This document shows, one piece after another, positions 35,312 to 44,519 of a DNA stretch of 64,000 nt. The notes under the pieces are model-generated. The model saw only the letters and a list, made by a program, of their open reading frames with translations, ran no database searches and was not told the origin of the DNA. Source of the DNA: an uncultured Sphingobacteriaceae bacterium (GTDB lineage: Bacteria > Bacteroidota > Bacteroidia > Sphingobacteriales > Sphingobacteriaceae); contig CAMLLO010000008.1 of NCBI GenBank assembly GCA_946480915.1, forward strand, positions 1-64,000, in the 5' to 3' direction. The position numbers and the translations under genes are program-made. The stretch's first letter is position 1. Each line of letters starts with the position of its first letter.

Positions 35312-36199
35312 ATGCAAAGCAGAAGAGCTTTTTTAAGAAATACAGCTTTATTAGCCGGCAGCTTATGTATTCCTAACAGCTTTGTTTGGGCATTTGATAA
35401 AAAGCAACGCTATAAAATCGCAGTTATCGATCTGATGATTTTAAAACGTCAGAAACTGAGCGCATTGCCTTTGGCGAAAGAATTAGGCGCCGATGGGCTT
35501 GAAGTCGATATGGGAGGCTTAGGCAACAGAGACACTTTTGATAACCAATTAGCAAAGCCCGAGGTACGGCAGCAGTATATTAATAAAGCCAGGGAACTCA
35601 ATCTCGAAATCTGCTCTTTAGCCATGACCGGCTTTTATGCTCAATCGATTGCCACTCGGCCAACTTATCAGCGTATGGTGCAGGATTGCATAGATACCAT
35701 GAAAGCATTAAACGTTAAAGTAGCCTTTTTACCTCTTGGAATACAAGGAGATTTGGTTAAAAATCCGGAACTGCGGCCGGCAATCGTTGAACGATTGAAG
35801 GTCGTCGGAAGGATGGCCAAAAAAGCCGGGGTAGTTATCGGGATCGAAACCGCACTGGATGCAACAGCAGAGAAGCAATTATTAAAAGATATTGATTGTT
35901 CTGCTATAAAGATTTATTTCAATTTCTCTAATCCGCTTAAGGCAGGACGAGATTTGCACCAGGAACTTAGAATACTGGGTAGGAAGCGTATTTGCATGAT
36001 TCATTGTACCGACGAAGACGGTGTTTGGCTTGAAAATAATACCCGCCTGGATATGCGAAAAGTGAAACAAACTTTGGATGATATGTGCTGGAAAGGCTGG
36101 CTGGTTATTGAGCGCTCTAGAGATCAAACCGACCCGACAAATGTGAGGAGGAATTTCTCAGCAAATACGGCATATATGAAGAAGATTTTTCAGGATTAG
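35312..36199 (+). CDS. Tat-exported sugar phosphate isomerase/epimerase-like TIM barrel
   Basis: A 295-residue xylose-isomerase-like TIM-barrel (AP endonuclease 2 superfamily). The N-terminus MQSRRAFLRNTALLAGS carries a twin-arginine motif followed by a hydrophobic stretch, so the folded protein is probably exported. Metal/substrate residues of the superfamily are suggested by GADGLEVDMGG, VGIETALDA-like IGIETALDA and MIHCTDEDG. It is the last gene of the first operon (3 bp after the esterase). The family often interconverts keto and aldo sugars or epimerises them; which sugar is used here is unknown. Confidence 0.72.
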   Translation: MQSRRAFLRNTALLAGSLCIPNSFVWAFDKKQRYKIAVIDLMILKRQKLSALPLAKELGADGLEVDMGGLGNRDTFDNQLAKPEVRQQYINKARELNLEICSLAMTGFYAQSIATRPTYQRMVQDCIDTMKALNVKVAFLPLGIQGDLVKNPELRPAIVERLKVVGRMAKKAGVVIGIETALDATAEKQLLKDIDCSAIKIYFNFSNPLKAGRDLHQELRILGRKRICMIHCTDEDGVWLENNTRLDMRKVKQTLDDMCWKGWLVIERSRDQTDPTNVRRNFSANTAYMKKIFQD

Positions 36200-36270
36200 G
36201 AAGGATTCATAGACTTATCGATTTAATGTATTTAATATTTTTTCGGTATTTTTGATAATAAACTCTAATT

Positions 36271-36561
36271 ATGCTTACCATAAGAATAAATGATAGTCGC
36301 TTAGAAAGGACCATCGCTGAAAAGGCTCGGCAAGTTGGAAAGTCGACAGAAGAACTTGTTCAGGATCTACTCCGGACTGCTCTTCCTGAAAAGCACGAAG
36401 GATTGAATTACCAGAATCTAAATCCTCAGGCTTTCGGATATAAAATTCAGAATTCGATAGAATTTGAGTTACCTAATGATGAGAATATATCTTTATTTGC
36501 CGATGTTGACAATACAGCAGAGTATGCAGATAGACTCAGAAAAAGAGCCTGGCGTAAATAA
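36271..36561 (+). CDS. Putative VapB-like antitoxin
   Basis: A 96-residue acidic protein whose N-terminus MLTIRINDSRLERTIAEKAR resembles a ribbon-helix-helix DNA-binding start. Its stop codon overlaps the start codon of the PIN-domain gene by one base, the usual arrangement of type II toxin-antitoxin pairs. The C-terminal half is Asn/Asp/Glu-rich and would mask the toxin. It has no relation to pectin use and may have inserted between the two operons. Confidence 0.7.
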   Translation: MLTIRINDSRLERTIAEKARQVGKSTEELVQDLLRTALPEKHEGLNYQNLNPQAFGYKIQNSIEFELPNDENISLFADVDNTAEYADRLRKRAWRK

Positions 36562-36941
36562 TGATATTAACCGACACGTCTATCTTAATCGATTATTTAA
36601 AAAAGAGACCAGATGCCCTTGAATTTGTAGCTACAAATGGTAAGTCTAATCTTGCGATAAATACTGTGATTGCAATGGAACTTTACCAGGGAGCGCTTAA
36701 CAAAGCCGAGTTTTGTCTAATTCAAAAGGAACTTAACGGTTTCTTTATGCTACCAATTATAGAACCCATTGCAGACTTAGCTTTACAACTATCGCAAAAG
36801 TATGCTCTCTCTCATCAAATTGGCCTTTCAGATACCTTTATAGCTGCCACAGCTTTAATTTACGATATCGAACTGCGAACTCTAAATGTCAAAGACTTTC
36901 GCTTTATACCCGGGATAAAGGTTTCCAACGATTTAAGATAG
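36561..36941 (+). CDS. vapC: PIN-domain toxin, VapC-like
   Basis: A 126-residue PIN-domain ribonuclease. The acidic catalytic residues are Asp5 (LTDTSILIDY), Glu40 (VIAMELYQGA) and Asp91 (IGLSDTFIAATAL), with the C-terminal NVKDF block common in VapC. It would cleave RNA when not bound by the antitoxin encoded immediately upstream. The pair divides the two carbohydrate operons; a promoter motif for the next operon begins about 60 bp after its stop. Confidence 0.85.
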   Translation: MILTDTSILIDYLKKRPDALEFVATNGKSNLAINTVIAMELYQGALNKAEFCLIQKELNGFFMLPIIEPIADLALQLSQKYALSHQIGLSDTFIAATALIYDIELRTLNVKDFRFIPGIKVSNDLR

Positions 36942-37003
36942 TATTCTAAAACAAACTGCTCCGGACGACTTGGGGTTTACCGCTCTCCCCCGGATAACAT
37001 CCT

Positions 37004-37030
37004 ACAATACCTTGAGAACTTGGTATAAAA
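37004..37030 (+). promoter_or_regulatory. Shared PUL promoter/operator motif, site C
   Basis: ACAATACCTTGAGAACTTGG then TATAAAA matches site A at 21 of 27 positions by eye (CTTGA and TAT cores kept). It lies 118 bp before the GH78 start at 37148 and would serve as the promoter or operator of the second operon. The second block TTTGATATA is not found here. Confidence 0.45.
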
Positions 37031-37147
37031 AAACACTGGCTTCTGCCTATATTTTTGTATAGAAGCTGACCAATCTGGAATATTTAAGCATTTTTTGAGA
37101 TTTTCCTTTATCCAAAATTGTTTGGTTTAAGCTTTTGTTTTTATAAC

Positions 37148-39904
37148 ATGCACAAACTAACATCAATACTATTTGCTTTTTTTATAACGATGCAAGCCTT
37201 CTCGCAGGGCCTTCAAATTGCGGATGTTCGTTGTGAAAATAAAGTAAATCCTTTAGGTGTCGATATTACCGCTCCTCGGTTAAGCTGGAAACTAAACTCT
37301 TCCGAAAGAAATGTTAATCAAACCGCTTTTAGAATACTCGTTGCAGACGATTTTCTGAAACTGCGAAAGAACATCGGTAATATATGGGACTCTAAAAAGC
37401 GTAACTCATCTTCATCCATCCAGGTCAGTTTTAACGGCAAGGCTTTACAGTCGGCTAAGACATATTACTGGAAAGTAATGATTTGGGATAATAAACATAA
37501 TCAATCCCAATGGTCGCAAACTGCAAGCTTTCAAATGGGGCTATTGGATCCTTCTGACTGGAAAGGAGCCAAATGGATTGCTTATGAAAAGTTGCCTGAT
37601 TCTTTGGTTTATTCTTTGGTAACAGATAAAAAGGTTGATAAGATTTCCGGTAGTAATGTCTTACCCTTGTTAAGAAAGAATTTTACGGTTAAAAAGAAGG
37701 TCAAAAAGGCTTCTGCATTTATCTCCGGATTAGGGCATTTTGAGTTAAGCATTAACGGAAAAAAGGCTGGCGATCATTTTTTGGATGCAGGCTGGACTAA
37801 ATACGACCGAGAAGCTTTATACGTCACGTTTGATATCACAAAACAATTAAAACAAGGTAATAACGCTATTGGCGTAATGCTGGGGAATGGCTTCTATTAT
37901 GTTCCTCCCGTTAAAGGACGTTACCGTAAGCTGAAATCTTCTTTTGGATATCCAAAAATGATCAGCAGGGTTTTAATTGAATACACTGACGGTACTTCAG
38001 AAAATATTGTCAGCGACAATAGCTGGAAAACATCAAAAGGCCCGATAATATTCTCGAGCATTTACGGAGGAGAAGATTACAACGCCAACCTTGAACAACA
38101 AGGTTGGGATACGCCAGCTTTTGATGATAAAAAGTGGAAACCGGTGCTAATCGTAAATGGTCCCCCTCAGCTAAACTCTCAAATGGCTGAACCTTTAAAG
38201 ATATTTGAAAACTTCAGTCCGGTAAAAACCACCAGGCTTGCTAATGGAAATCTTGTTTACGATTTAGCTCAAAATGCATCAGGAATTATTGAGCTTAAAG
38301 TAAAAGGCAAAAAAGGGGACACAATACGAGTGAGTCCGGCAGAACTGTTAAAAGCGGATGGTTCAATAAACCAGCGACCAATCGGAAGTCCGTTTTATTT
38401 TGAATACATTCTTAAAGGCGATGGAGTAGAATCCTGGCGCCCTCGTTTTACCTATTATGGTTTCCGTTATCTTGAAGTTAAGGGCGGAGTTCAACCAGGA
38501 GAAACCAACCTGCAGAATCTTCCTCAGATTATAGAGATCAAAGGATTGCATACCCGCAATGCCGCAGAAAGGGTCGGATCATTTGTTTCATCAAACGAGC
38601 TTTTCAATAAAACCGATAAACTGATCGATTGGGCCATAAAAAGTAATATGGCCAGTGTGTTTACAGATTGCCCTCATCGCGAGAAGCTTGGATGGCTTGA
38701 AGAAGCGCATTTAGTTGGTGCGTCAATTCGGTATAATTATGACATCGCAAATCTTGGACGTAAGGTAATTCAGGACATGAAAATGTCGCAGCTGGATAAA
38801 GGTTTGGTTCCTGAAATCGCACCTGAATATGTAAAGTTTGAATGGGGAGACGGAATGTTCCGCGACTCTCCCGAATGGGGCAGTAACAGCATTATTATGC
38901 CTTGGTACATGTATCAATGGTATGGAGATAAGCAGGCGCTTACATCCAGTTATCCAATGATGCAGAAGTACATAGCGTATCTTCAAACGAAAGCAAAAAA
39001 CAACATTTTGTCGCAGGGTTTGGGCGATTGGTACGACTTGGGACCCAATCCTCCGGGTGTTTCTCAGCTTACGCCAATGGGTGTAACCGGTACGGCGATT
39101 TTTTATTATGATTTAAACATCATGGACAGTATTGCTCAAATGCTGGGCAAACCTGAGGACGCTGCAAAATACCGGAAGCTGGCTGTCGACGTAAAAGCTT
39201 CTTTTAACAGCACATTCTTCAATAAAGAAACTAAGCAATATGCAAGCGGAAGTCAGGCGGCTAACGCGATGGCTGTTTACATGAAAATGGTTGAGCCACA
39301 GTACAAAGCAGCTGTGTTGGAAAATCTTGTACAGGATATCCGCAACAGAGGCAATGCTTTAACCGCGGGAGATATCGGCTACCGCTACTTGTTACGTGTA
39401 CTCGAAGGTGAAGGCCGGTCTGATGTGATTTATGACATGAACATTCGTACAGACATTCCTGGGTACGGTTATCAACTGGCAAAAGGCGCCACCGCTCTTA
39501 CCGAATCATGGGCGGCTCTTCCAACGGTGTCAAATAATCACCTTATGCTGGGGCATTTAATGGAATGGTTCTACAGCGGTTTGGGGGGGATTCATGCGGC
39601 AGAAGGCGCGGTAGCTTTCAAAAAGATTGACATAAAACCAGAAGTTGTCGGGGATGTGACCTTTGCCAATACAAGCTACAATTCTCCTTACGGGATGATT
39701 AAATCCGAATGGAGGAAAACAGCAAACAGCTTTGAAATAGATGTTCAGATACCTGCTAATACTACAGCTACAATCTATCTGCCGGCACAAGAAAACAGTG
39801 TGATCAGTGAATCCGGAAGGAATTTGCAAGCAGTTGATTTTAAAAATGGGAAGGCCGAAGTTAAAGTTGGTTCAGGGAATTACAAGTTTAGGGTAAGCAA
39901 TTAA
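37148..39904 (+). CDS. GH78 family alpha-L-rhamnosidase (second of three)
   Basis: A 918-residue exported GH78 enzyme opening the second operon. ATG 37148 (MHKLTSILFAFF) is taken because the in-frame TTG at 37118 would place ten residues ahead of a good signal peptide. Family blocks are LQIADVRCENKVNPLGVD, WDSKKRNSSSSIQVSF, the sugar-binding beta domain with FELSINGKKAGDHFLDAGWT, the acid-containing FTDCPHREKLGWLEEAH, and GYGYQLAKGATALTESW. The C-terminal SYNSPYGMIKSEWRKTA is shared with the first GH78. The DCPHREK block differs from DCPQRNE in the first GH78, so these are distinct subgroups rather than recent duplicates. Confidence 0.93.
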   Translation: MHKLTSILFAFFITMQAFSQGLQIADVRCENKVNPLGVDITAPRLSWKLNSSERNVNQTAFRILVADDFLKLRKNIGNIWDSKKRNSSSSIQVSFNGKALQSAKTYYWKVMIWDNKHNQSQWSQTASFQMGLLDPSDWKGAKWIAYEKLPDSLVYSLVTDKKVDKISGSNVLPLLRKNFTVKKKVKKASAFISGLGHFELSINGKKAGDHFLDAGWTKYDREALYVTFDITKQLKQGNNAIGVMLGNGFYYVPPVKGRYRKLKSSFGYPKMISRVLIEYTDGTSENIVSDNSWKTSKGPIIFSSIYGGEDYNANLEQQGWDTPAFDDKKWKPVLIVNGPPQLNSQMAEPLKIFENFSPVKTTRLANGNLVYDLAQNASGIIELKVKGKKGDTIRVSPAELLKADGSINQRPIGSPFYFEYILKGDGVESWRPRFTYYGFRYLEVKGGVQPGETNLQNLPQIIEIKGLHTRNAAERVGSFVSSNELFNKTDKLIDWAIKSNMASVFTDCPHREKLGWLEEAHLVGASIRYNYDIANLGRKVIQDMKMSQLDKGLVPEIAPEYVKFEWGDGMFRDSPEWGSNSIIMPWYMYQWYGDKQALTSSYPMMQKYIAYLQTKAKNNILSQGLGDWYDLGPNPPGVSQLTPMGVTGTAIFYYDLNIMDSIAQMLGKPEDAAKYRKLAVDVKASFNSTFFNKETKQYASGSQAANAMAVYMKMVEPQYKAAVLENLVQDIRNRGNALTAGDIGYRYLLRVLEGEGRSDVIYDMNIRTDIPGYGYQLAKGATALTESWAALPTVSNNHLMLGHLMEWFYSGLGGIHAAEGAVAFKKIDIKPEVVGDVTFANTSYNSPYGMIKSEWRKTANSFEIDVQIPANTTATIYLPAQENSVISESGRNLQAVDFKNGKAEVKVGSGNYKFRVSN

Positions 39905-39919
39905 AAAGGAACAATTTAG

Positions 39920-41029
39920 ATGAGATATATATCAGCCTGCTTCTTGATTTTTTTAGGTTTTACTGAGATTTCTTTTGCTCAGAAAACTGAAGTCTCTGAA
40001 TCAGAAATGCAGTCTATTTACAATGAAATAAAAACACCTTACAAATACGGACTCATCATGGTGCCCGATGACAATTCAAAAAAGATGGATTGTCCAAGTG
40101 TCTTCCGTAAGGGGAAAAACTGGTACATGACCTATGTGATTTTTGATGGTCGCGGTTATGAAACATGGCTTTCTAAAAGTAAGGATCTTTTAAACTGGCA
40201 AACCCTTGGTCGTATCATGTCCTTTGGCGACACTACTAAATGGGATGGAAATCAGCGAGCCGGCTATATCGGCCTGCAGGATACTAAATGGGGCGGAAGC
40301 TATAAGCTGAAAAAATGCAAAGGCAAATACTGGATGTCGTACTTCGGTGGTGCGGTGAAAGGCTACGAAGCAGGTGATCTAAGCATAGGAATGGCTTACA
40401 CAAGCGGAGATCCTACCAAACCACATGAGTGGCAAAGACTTCCGGAGCCATTGTTTACTTCAAAAGATGCCGACGTACGCTGGTGGGAAAATCGCAAGCT
40501 GTTTAAAAGCTCTGTAGTTTGGGACAAAGAGAAAACTACAGGGCATCCATTTGTGATGTACTATAACGCCAATGGCGATTCAGCAAGAAATAATCTTAAA
40601 ACCCGCTGGTTTGAACGCATCGGAATGGCAGTTTCAGACGATATGCTGAACTGGAAGCGCTTTAATCCTGAACCTGTGGTACATCATCCGGTAGGAATAA
40701 CAGGTGACGGTGTAGTTCAAAAGATAGGTGATAACTGGGTGATGTTTTATTTCGGAGCATTCTGGCAGGATAGAAAAGGTGCATTTAATCGCTTTGCGGT
40801 TTCGAAAGATATGGTTAGTTGGAAAGATTGGGCAGGGGAGAACCTTGTCCAGTCGTCCAAACCTTACGATGAGTTGTATGCTCATAAGTCTTTTGTAGTA
40901 AAACACAAAGGAGTTGTTTATCACTATTACTGCGCCGTTAATAAAAAAGAGCAGAGGGGAATTGCAGTAGCAACTTCAAAGGACCTCGGCACCAGTAAGA
41001 TCAATTTCATCAATTCAGAAAATAAATAA
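39920..41029 (+). CDS. Five-bladed propeller glycosidase, GH43/GH130-like
   Basis: A 369-residue exported propeller protein (signal to about residue 20, ISFAQ). Repeated blades read WYMTYVIFDGRGYETWLSKS, YWMSYFGGAVKG, FVMYYNANGD and WVMFYFGAFWQD. The acidic candidate near the start is KKMDCPSVF and another is in GITGDGVVQKIG. This pattern resembles the GH43/GH32/GH62/GH130 fold group but the exact family is not clear. In an RG-II setting an arabinosidase or galactosidase role is possible. It follows the GH78 by 15 bp and precedes the GH2 by 4 bp. Confidence 0.65.
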   Translation: MRYISACFLIFLGFTEISFAQKTEVSESEMQSIYNEIKTPYKYGLIMVPDDNSKKMDCPSVFRKGKNWYMTYVIFDGRGYETWLSKSKDLLNWQTLGRIMSFGDTTKWDGNQRAGYIGLQDTKWGGSYKLKKCKGKYWMSYFGGAVKGYEAGDLSIGMAYTSGDPTKPHEWQRLPEPLFTSKDADVRWWENRKLFKSSVVWDKEKTTGHPFVMYYNANGDSARNNLKTRWFERIGMAVSDDMLNWKRFNPEPVVHHPVGITGDGVVQKIGDNWVMFYFGAFWQDRKGAFNRFAVSKDMVSWKDWAGENLVQSSKPYDELYAHKSFVVKHKGVVYHYYCAVNKKEQRGIAVATSKDLGTSKINFINSENK

Positions 41030-41033
41030 ATAC

Positions 41034-43451
41034 ATGGCATCCGTAAAGCTAAAAGCCTCATTTTTTGTACTTGCCTTATTTGTCTGTGTTGCAGTTACTG
41101 CCCAACCCCGAACACGTATAAGTTTCAATAAAAACTGGAAATTTTTTTTAGGTGATGCCGGAAAAGCTAAAGAGGTGAGTTTTGACGACTCTAAATGGAG
41201 AGTATTAAATCTGCCTCACGACTGGAGTATTGAAGGTGCTTTTGATGAAAAAAATCCTACAACAACAGGTGGCGGCGCTTTACCTACGGGGATAGGCTGG
41301 TACCGCAAAAGTTTCACTCTTCCGGCTTCTTCAACTTCTAAAAATATTTCGGTTGAGTTTGATGGTGTTCATCGCGATAGCGAGGTCTGGGTTAATGGAA
41401 AGTATTTGGGTAAGCGGCCAAATGGGTATATTTCATTTGCATATGATATCACTTCTTGCTTAAACTTCGGCGGACAAAATACGATAGCTGTACGGGTCGA
41501 TAATTCATCACAACCGAATTCTCGCTGGTATACCGGTTCTGGTATTTACAGAAACGTTTGGCTCAATATTACTTCGGATGTCGCGGTTGACCATTGGGGA
41601 ACCTTTGTTACAACTCCGGACGTTTCTAACGAGAGTGCAACTGTTAAGCTTGATATTAAATTAAAAAATTCAGGAAGCAGATCTGGTTCAGTGAAAGTTA
41701 GCTCCATTATATATGGTGCAAACGGCAAAAAAGTTGCTGAAGTTGGTTCTTCCGGTATTTCTTTGAAGGATGAGGTGATTTCGCTAACTCAAACTTTGGA
41801 CGTAAAAGCCCCTCGCTTATGGTCTCCAGAAAGTCCGCATCAGTACAGAGCAGTTACAAGAGTTTATAAAGATAATAAGGTAGTAGACGAATACGATACC
41901 CCTTTTGGTATCCGCTCCTTCAATTTTGATTCTGCCACTGGTTTTTATTTAAATGGTAAGCCTCTTAAAATTCTTGGGGTGTGTAATCACCATGATTTGG
42001 GTGCTCTTGGAGCAGCATTCAATACCCGCGCTGCCGAGCGCCAACTGGAAATGTTGAAAGCCATGGGTTGCAATGCAATCCGTACCTCACATAATCCACC
42101 CGCTCCTGAGTTGCTGGATTTATGTGATAAAATGGGCTTCCTGGTGATGGATGAAGCTTTTGACATGTGGAAGAAAAAGAAAAATTCCAAAGATTACCAC
42201 ATCGATTTCCCGGAATGGTCGAAAAGAGATTTGGAGGACATGGTAAAACGGGACAGAAATCACCCTTCGATTATTTTGTGGAGCATTGGGAATGAGATTC
42301 GCGAGCAGTTTGACAGCACAGGGATTTCAATCGCAAGGGATTTGGTGAGGTATGTAAAAAACTTAGATACTACTCGTCCGGTTACTTCGGCCCTTACTGA
42401 AAATATTCCTGAAAAAAATATGATCTACCAGTCAGGCGCTTTGGATGTCTTGTCGTTCAATTATAAACACGTGGATTATGCTGATTTGCCTAATCGCTTC
42501 CCTGGACAAAAATTCATCTCAGCAGAAACGGCTTCGGCATTACAAACCCGCGGACATTATGAAATGCCTTCGGATAGTATGAGAATATGGCCGAAAGACG
42601 GTAAAACAAAGTTTATAGAAGGAAATCCTGACTGGACCGCCTCTGCTTACGATAATTCCTTTGCATACTGGGGATCTCCGCATGAAACCATCTGGAATGT
42701 TGTTAAGAAATTGCCACACATGGCAGGATTGTTTGTCTGGTCGGGCTTCGACTTTTTAGGCGAACCACATCCGTATCCTTGGCCGGCCCGCAGTTCTTAT
42801 TATGGAATTATTGATTTGGCCGGATTTCCGAAGGATGTGTATTATATGTATCAGAGCGAATGGACAAGCAAACCGGTTCTTCATATTTTTCCGCATTGGA
42901 ACTGGGAACCTGGAAAACTTATCGACGTTTGGGCATATTACAACAATGCCGACGAAGTGGAGCTGTTTCTGAACGGAAACTCACTGGGAACAAAGCGTAA
43001 ATCAGGTGATGACATCCATATCATGTGGAGGGTAAAATTTGAACCCGGGACCTTAAAAGCTATATCCCGTAAGGATGGAAAAATAATACTGACAAGAGAA
43101 ATCAAAACAGCCGGCGCTCCGGCTAAAATTGAGCTTACAGCTGATAGAAAGAAAATACAATCAGATGGAAAAGATCTTTCATTCATTACAGTAAGAATAT
43201 TAGATGCAGAAGGGAATCTTGTTCCTGACGCTGACAACCTGGTAAAGTTTAGTATAGCTGGTCAGGGAGAGATTGTGGGAGTAGATAACGGTTATCAGGC
43301 AAGTATGGAGTCTTTTAAGGCCCCTTACAGAAAGGCATTTAACGGAAAATGCCTGGCGATTATTCAATCAACAGAAAAATCCGGAAAAATAAAGTTACAA
43401 GCTACATCAGAGGGTTTGCAACCTATGTCTATTAACTTAAAAACAAAGTGA
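41034..43451 (+). CDS. GH2 family beta-galactosidase-like enzyme
   Basis: An 805-residue exported GH2 enzyme. The sugar-binding jelly roll (VLNLPHDWSIEGAFDEKNP, GIGWYRKSF, RWYTGSGIYRNVWL) is followed by the TIM barrel with acid/base Glu421 (WSIGNEIREQF) and nucleophile Glu498 (FISAETASAL). A DUF4982-like domain (KPVLHIFPHWNWEPG, VELFLNGNSLGTK) and a C-terminal immunoglobulin-like domain (KIELTADRKKIQSDGKDLSF) complete it. This order is typical of beta-galactosidases and related enzymes acting on plant glycans. It is distinct in architecture from the GH2 at 20552. Confidence 0.9.
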   Translation: MASVKLKASFFVLALFVCVAVTAQPRTRISFNKNWKFFLGDAGKAKEVSFDDSKWRVLNLPHDWSIEGAFDEKNPTTTGGGALPTGIGWYRKSFTLPASSTSKNISVEFDGVHRDSEVWVNGKYLGKRPNGYISFAYDITSCLNFGGQNTIAVRVDNSSQPNSRWYTGSGIYRNVWLNITSDVAVDHWGTFVTTPDVSNESATVKLDIKLKNSGSRSGSVKVSSIIYGANGKKVAEVGSSGISLKDEVISLTQTLDVKAPRLWSPESPHQYRAVTRVYKDNKVVDEYDTPFGIRSFNFDSATGFYLNGKPLKILGVCNHHDLGALGAAFNTRAAERQLEMLKAMGCNAIRTSHNPPAPELLDLCDKMGFLVMDEAFDMWKKKKNSKDYHIDFPEWSKRDLEDMVKRDRNHPSIILWSIGNEIREQFDSTGISIARDLVRYVKNLDTTRPVTSALTENIPEKNMIYQSGALDVLSFNYKHVDYADLPNRFPGQKFISAETASALQTRGHYEMPSDSMRIWPKDGKTKFIEGNPDWTASAYDNSFAYWGSPHETIWNVVKKLPHMAGLFVWSGFDFLGEPHPYPWPARSSYYGIIDLAGFPKDVYYMYQSEWTSKPVLHIFPHWNWEPGKLIDVWAYYNNADEVELFLNGNSLGTKRKSGDDIHIMWRVKFEPGTLKAISRKDGKIILTREIKTAGAPAKIELTADRKKIQSDGKDLSFITVRILDAEGNLVPDADNLVKFSIAGQGEIVGVDNGYQASMESFKAPYRKAFNGKCLAIIQSTEKSGKIKLQATSEGLQPMSINLKTK

Positions 43452-43453
43452 TT

Positions 43454-44503
43454 ATGAAGTCAACCTATGCTACTACAACTCACAACAAATTTTTCGAGAA
43501 CATTCAGGTGGATATGCATTCGGCAACCCCGAAATATCTGCAACTCGCACATTCTATTTTAGAGGCGATTGAATCGGGTAAAATTCACAAGAATATTTTA
43601 TTGCCCTCGCTGAATGAGCTCACCTATAATTTAGAAATATCCAGAGAAACAGCGGATAGAAGTTATAAGTATTTGCAGCATTTGGGAGTGCTTAGCTCCG
43701 TTCCCGGAAAGGGCCATTATGTAATTACCACAGAGATAAAGCAAGAGCTTAAAGTTTGTCTGTTAATCAACAAAATCAGCGAAGAGAAAAAGGTTTTTTA
43801 CGATGCTTTCGTTGCAAATCTTGGGACGCACGTGCCGATAGATTTTTACATTTATAACAATGACTTTAAGTTATTTAAAAGGCTTATTGCTCAAAAGAAC
43901 GACTATTCTCACTATGCCATTATACCACATTTTCTCGATAGCGAAGATGAAGCTGAAGTTCTGATTGATGCTATACCCAAGGAAAAACTAATTCTGTTGG
44001 ATAAGGCGCTTCCCGAGGTTCATGGTAAATATGGTTGCATATATGAAAACTTCCAAAAGGATATTTACAAAGGGCTGGAACAAGCTGTCTATCCTTTAAG
44101 TAAGTATCACACAATTAAGCTTGTTTTTCCAAACGATAGCTATTATCCGAAAGAGATAATTGCCGGTTTCAATTCATTTTGTCTTCAGTATGCTTTTGAA
44201 AGAGAAGTTATAGATGATTTTGAATACGAAACTCTTAAAGCGGGTACTGTTTATATCTGTCTAAATGAGCCTAGTTTAATATCTATTATTGAGAAAGTAA
44301 GCACTACTTCTTTGGAAGTGGGAACAGATATTGGTCTGATTTCTTACAACGAAACGCCCATGAAGAAATATATCCTTAAAGGGATTACTACAATTTCTAC
44401 AGATTATAAACATATGGGAGTATTGGCAGCAGAAATGATCGCGAAAGGTTACCGCGAAAAAGTGGAATTGCCATTTATGCTTAATCTTAGGGCATCACTA
44501 TAA
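43454..44503 (+). CDS. GntR-family transcriptional regulator with sugar-binding domain
   Basis: A 349-residue regulator. The N-terminal winged helix (residues about 20-85) has YLQLAHSILEAIESGKIHKN and LPSLNELTYNLEISRETADR, the classical GntR recognition region, followed by GVLSSVPGKGHYV. The remainder resembles a periplasmic-binding-protein effector domain (VGTDIGLISYNETPMKKYIL, KGITTISTDYKHMG). It is the only DNA-binding regulator in the window. GntR proteins control fucose use in Bacteroides, so a released sugar is a likely effector. Its gene is inside the operon it may control, two bases after the GH2 stop. The GTG at 43448 is an alternative start overlapping the GH2 gene. Confidence 0.85.
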   Translation: MKSTYATTTHNKFFENIQVDMHSATPKYLQLAHSILEAIESGKIHKNILLPSLNELTYNLEISRETADRSYKYLQHLGVLSSVPGKGHYVITTEIKQELKVCLLINKISEEKKVFYDAFVANLGTHVPIDFYIYNNDFKLFKRLIAQKNDYSHYAIIPHFLDSEDEAEVLIDAIPKEKLILLDKALPEVHGKYGCIYENFQKDIYKGLEQAVYPLSKYHTIKLVFPNDSYYPKEIIAGFNSFCLQYAFEREVIDDFEYETLKAGTVYICLNEPSLISIIEKVSTTSLEVGTDIGLISYNETPMKKYILKGITTISTDYKHMGVLAAEMIAKGYREKVELPFMLNLRASL

Positions 44504-44519
44504 ATTAAATAACCGATTA

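Noticed and set aside
36942..37147. Possible hairpin terminator near 37040-37075 (GCTTCT and AGAAGC arms)
   Set aside because: The stem needs a 3-base bulge and has no following T-run, so it does not qualify as a terminator.
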